Made by a program: the position numbers and the translations under genes | Shown here: piece after piece, positions 14,172 to 15,638 of the stretch | Position numbering within the stretch: the first letter of the stretch is position 1 | Layout of the letters: each line of letters starts with the position of its first letter | Notes under the pieces: generated by a model | The model's database searches: none | Told to the model about the DNA's origin: nothing | Seen by the model: the letters and a program-made list of their open reading frames with translations, nothing else | Source of the DNA: an uncultured Clostridium sp. | Lineage (GTDB): Bacteria; Bacillota; Clostridia; TANB77; CAG-508 | Length of the DNA: 15,638 nucleotides | Direction of reading: 5' to 3' | Assembly: GCA_958422985.1 (NCBI GenBank) | Contig: CATZPY010000025.1 | Span: 1-15,638 of the forward strand

Positions 14172-14207
14172 TCAGAAGTTTTTGGCTTTATTTATTATCT
14201 CCTGCAT
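14172..14207 (-). other. Conserved 11-codon open frame early in leader copy 2
   Basis: It encodes the same peptide, MQEIINKAKNF, as 1615-1650, again without a convincing Shine-Dalgarno. Confidence 0.15.
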
Positions 14208-14254
14208 AATATTAAAAAATTACCTATTTTATTAAATATAATTTCCTTTATTAT

Positions 14255-14283
14255 ATCTTATATAACTTTTTCTAAATTGTAAA
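14255..14283 (-). promoter_or_regulatory. Putative promoter of leader and giant gene copy 2
   Basis: TTTACA (14283-14278) and TAAGAT (14260-14255) with a 17-nt spacer, identical to the copy at 1698-1726. Confidence 0.45.
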
Positions 14284-14308
14284 TACTTATAATTCCAGCG
14301 ACCATAAG

Positions 14309-14342
14309 AAAAATGCTGTACTTTCTACGCACAGCATTTTTT
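14309..14342 (-). terminator. Intrinsic terminator after Rpn copy 2
   Basis: AAATGCTGT/ACAGCATTT stem with T-rich 3' side, nearly identical to the terminator after the ATPase gene. Confidence 0.75.
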
Positions 14343-14347
14343 CACCT

Positions 14348-14370
14348 TCTTATTTACATTTCTATAACAT
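14348..14370 (-). repeat. Shared 3' element, copy C (after Rpn copy 2)
   Basis: ATGTTATAGAAATGTAAATA followed by AGA between stop codon and terminator, matching 1791-1813 and 3442-3465. Confidence 0.6.
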
Positions 14371-14387
14371 TTTAGTTTTCTATTGTT

Positions 14388-15230
14388 TTACTTAATATTT
14401 ATTTCTTTTTTTAATTTCTCTATTTCGTCTAAGCTTAAATTTGTTACTTTTGATATTATTGTTTTATCTATTTCCTCCTGTAGCATTTTTCGTGCTACTT
14501 CTTTTATTCCTTCTTCCATTCCTATTTCTTTTGCACTACTCATATCACTATTCCAATCTCTTTCCCATTTTTCTCTTAGAAATGCCATTCTCTTTACTGC
14601 TTCATCTCCTCTTAAGTATTCCCATTCTTGGCTAGCTTTTGCTATTTTTTCGTTTTCCTTTACTGCCATTTCTATCTCCCCCTTTCTTTTATTACATATA
14701 AAATCTAACCATTGTCTTAATTTTTTATTTCCTATTTCTTTACTTTTTAAAAATTTTGGTAGCTCTATAAAGTGAATCTCTAACTTATCTGTTATTTTTT
14801 TATTATTTTCATCTTCTTTTATTGTTGCTATTGTATGATATTTTTCTTCTTTAAATATATTATACATTAATATATTTATTGTTATTACCTTATTATTTAA
14901 TTTATAGTCTTGTCCTCTTTTTAGACCTGTATAATATAGGCCTGCCCAATAAAATAATGTTCTTTCTATCATATTTTTCTCATCTACTATCTGCATTTCT
15001 ATATCTACTGTTGTATCTTCGTTTATTACTGCTTTTATATCTAATACTCCTAGTTTATCCTTTATATCTACCCTCTCTAATTCTACTTCTTGCATTACTT
15101 CTACTTTTTTTATTGGTATTTCTAATATTCCTTCTAGCAAATCTTTTAGTATGTCTTCGTTTCCTTTTTTGCTAAACAATCTCTTAAATATGTAATCATT
15201 TGTAAGTTGTAATTCTACATTTTTGTTCAT
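14388..15230 (-). CDS. Rpn-family PD-(D/E)XK nuclease / putative transposase (copy 2)
   Basis: The 280-residue product starts LTNDYIFKRLFSKKGNEDIL and carries LDIKA...DIEMQ, so D64, E78 and Q80 align exactly with copy 1. NMIERTLFYWAGLYYTGLKR and the INILMYNIF block follow. The C-terminal tail (EIGMEEGIKEVARKML, then ISKVTNLSLDEIEKLK) is the usual family ending; copy 1 has an expanded RGEK repeat before its equivalent. GGAGG precedes the ATG by a short 4-nt spacer. It lies upstream of the leader and giant gene copy 2, separated by a terminator, so co-transcription is limited. Paralogous duplication followed by clear divergence; both look intact. Confidence 0.88.
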   Translation of the reverse strand: MNKNVELQLTNDYIFKRLFSKKGNEDILKDLLEGILEIPIKKVEVMQEVELERVDIKDKLGVLDIKAVINEDTTVDIEMQIVDEKNMIERTLFYWAGLYYTGLKRGQDYKLNNKVITINILMYNIFKEEKYHTIATIKEDENNKKITDKLEIHFIELPKFLKSKEIGNKKLRQWLDFICNKRKGEIEMAVKENEKIAKASQEWEYLRGDEAVKRMAFLREKWERDWNSDMSSAKEIGMEEGIKEVARKMLQEEIDKTIISKVTNLSLDEIEKLKKEINIK

Positions 15231-15242
15231 TTTCCTCCTTCT

Positions 15243-15285
15243 ATTTTACCAAATATTAATCTTTCATTCAACCATTCGGTAAAAT
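15243..15285 (-). promoter_or_regulatory. Stem-loop upstream of Rpn copy 2
   Basis: ATTTTACCGAA pairs with TTTGGTAAAAT over 11 positions (one G-U) around a 21-nt loop, just upstream of the Shine-Dalgarno. It is the counterpart of 4367-4409 with compensating base changes. Confidence 0.55.
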
Positions 15286-15638
15286 TTAATTTATTTCTTA
15301 AAACATTACCCTGTACAAATAATTTGTTTATATCTATTTTTCATATTTTTTATTTTTGGAATTTTATAAAGAATAAATTTTTAAAGATTTAAATCATCAT
15401 TTTAAGATAATTTCAGATTTAATTATTGTGAACTCAATTAAATAATATACATAATTAGAGAATTTCTTATTTTTGAATTAAATATAATCTTCAAATATAT
15501 AAAAAATTAAATGTAAAACTTTGTGTTATGAAAAAACTAATTAGATTAATAAAAATTAGGGTTTAATAATATCTTTAGGCAATGTCCTAAGTACTTCTAT
15601 TTAATCATCTTATTTTACATTTTTCAAGCTTTTTTCAT
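15286..15638. other. Intergenic region at the right edge
   Basis: No gene seen. Positions 15557-15638 match 4660-4740, including the TTAGG/CCTAA repeat (15573-15591). In the other unit that block follows a giant gene's terminator, so a third giant gene may lie just beyond the edge. Confidence 0.45.

Noticed and set aside
1..15638. CRISPR array, tRNA, rRNA or classical insertion sequence
   Set aside because: No regularly spaced repeats, tRNA-like cloverleaf, rRNA segment or DDE/HUH transposase with terminal repeats was seen. The Rpn proteins are nuclease-like but have no obvious element ends.
1..15638. Mycoplasma-type code with TGA as Trp
   Set aside because: Trp codons checked are TGG, and no gene is interrupted by TGA in a way that reassignment would repair. 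The giant gene break is a frameshift.

Overview
The window is very AT-rich bacterial DNA in which every convincing gene lies on the minus strand. Strong AGGAGG ribosome binding sites, a sigma-A type promoter, U-tract terminators, and the families present (Rpn nucleases, a DUF4143 ATPase, large GLUG-repeat surface proteins) suggest a low-GC Gram-positive (Firmicutes-like), possibly gut-associated. I cannot assign a genus. Tryptophan is encoded by TGG where I checked, and nothing requires a non-standard code.

Layout, in the direction of transcription (right to left): an Rpn-family PD-(D/E)XK protein (14388-15230) with a terminator; a leader of about 550 nt (promoter near 14255-14283); a giant surface-protein gene (13702 down to 4918), split in two by a single-base frameshift near 10166-10191; its terminator (4797-4833); a second Rpn gene (3467-4354); a DUF4143 AAA ATPase (1860-3182); a second, closely similar copy of the leader; and the first 385 codons of a second giant gene running off the left edge. 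The unit Rpn + leader + giant gene is therefore duplicated in tandem, and the conserved sequence at the right edge suggests the array continues.

The rejoined giant protein would be about 2,927 residues. It has a basic cytoplasmic N-terminus, one N-terminal membrane helix, a low-complexity linker, several Fn3-like domains, a jelly-roll CBM-like domain, three GLUG-type beta-helix modules and a C-terminal membrane helix. It resembles a surface adhesin, or the non-catalytic half of an M26-type protein; no HExxH protease motif or LPxTG sorting signal was seen.

The most interesting part is the duplicated leader. In both copies it carries a good ribosome binding site and ATG, an (AC)n dinucleotide tract, a T-tailed two-tier hairpin that looks like an intrinsic attenuator, further hairpins, and an inverted repeat overlapping the giant gene's Shine-Dalgarno. 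A conserved leader reading frame ends TAATG on the giant gene's start codon. With nine AC units (left copy) the leader ORF is open through all of these elements to the overlap. With ten units (right copy) it stops after 25 residues, before the attenuator. This fits a phase-variable, translation-coupled switch for a giant surface protein; the sequence layout is seen directly, the mechanism is inference.
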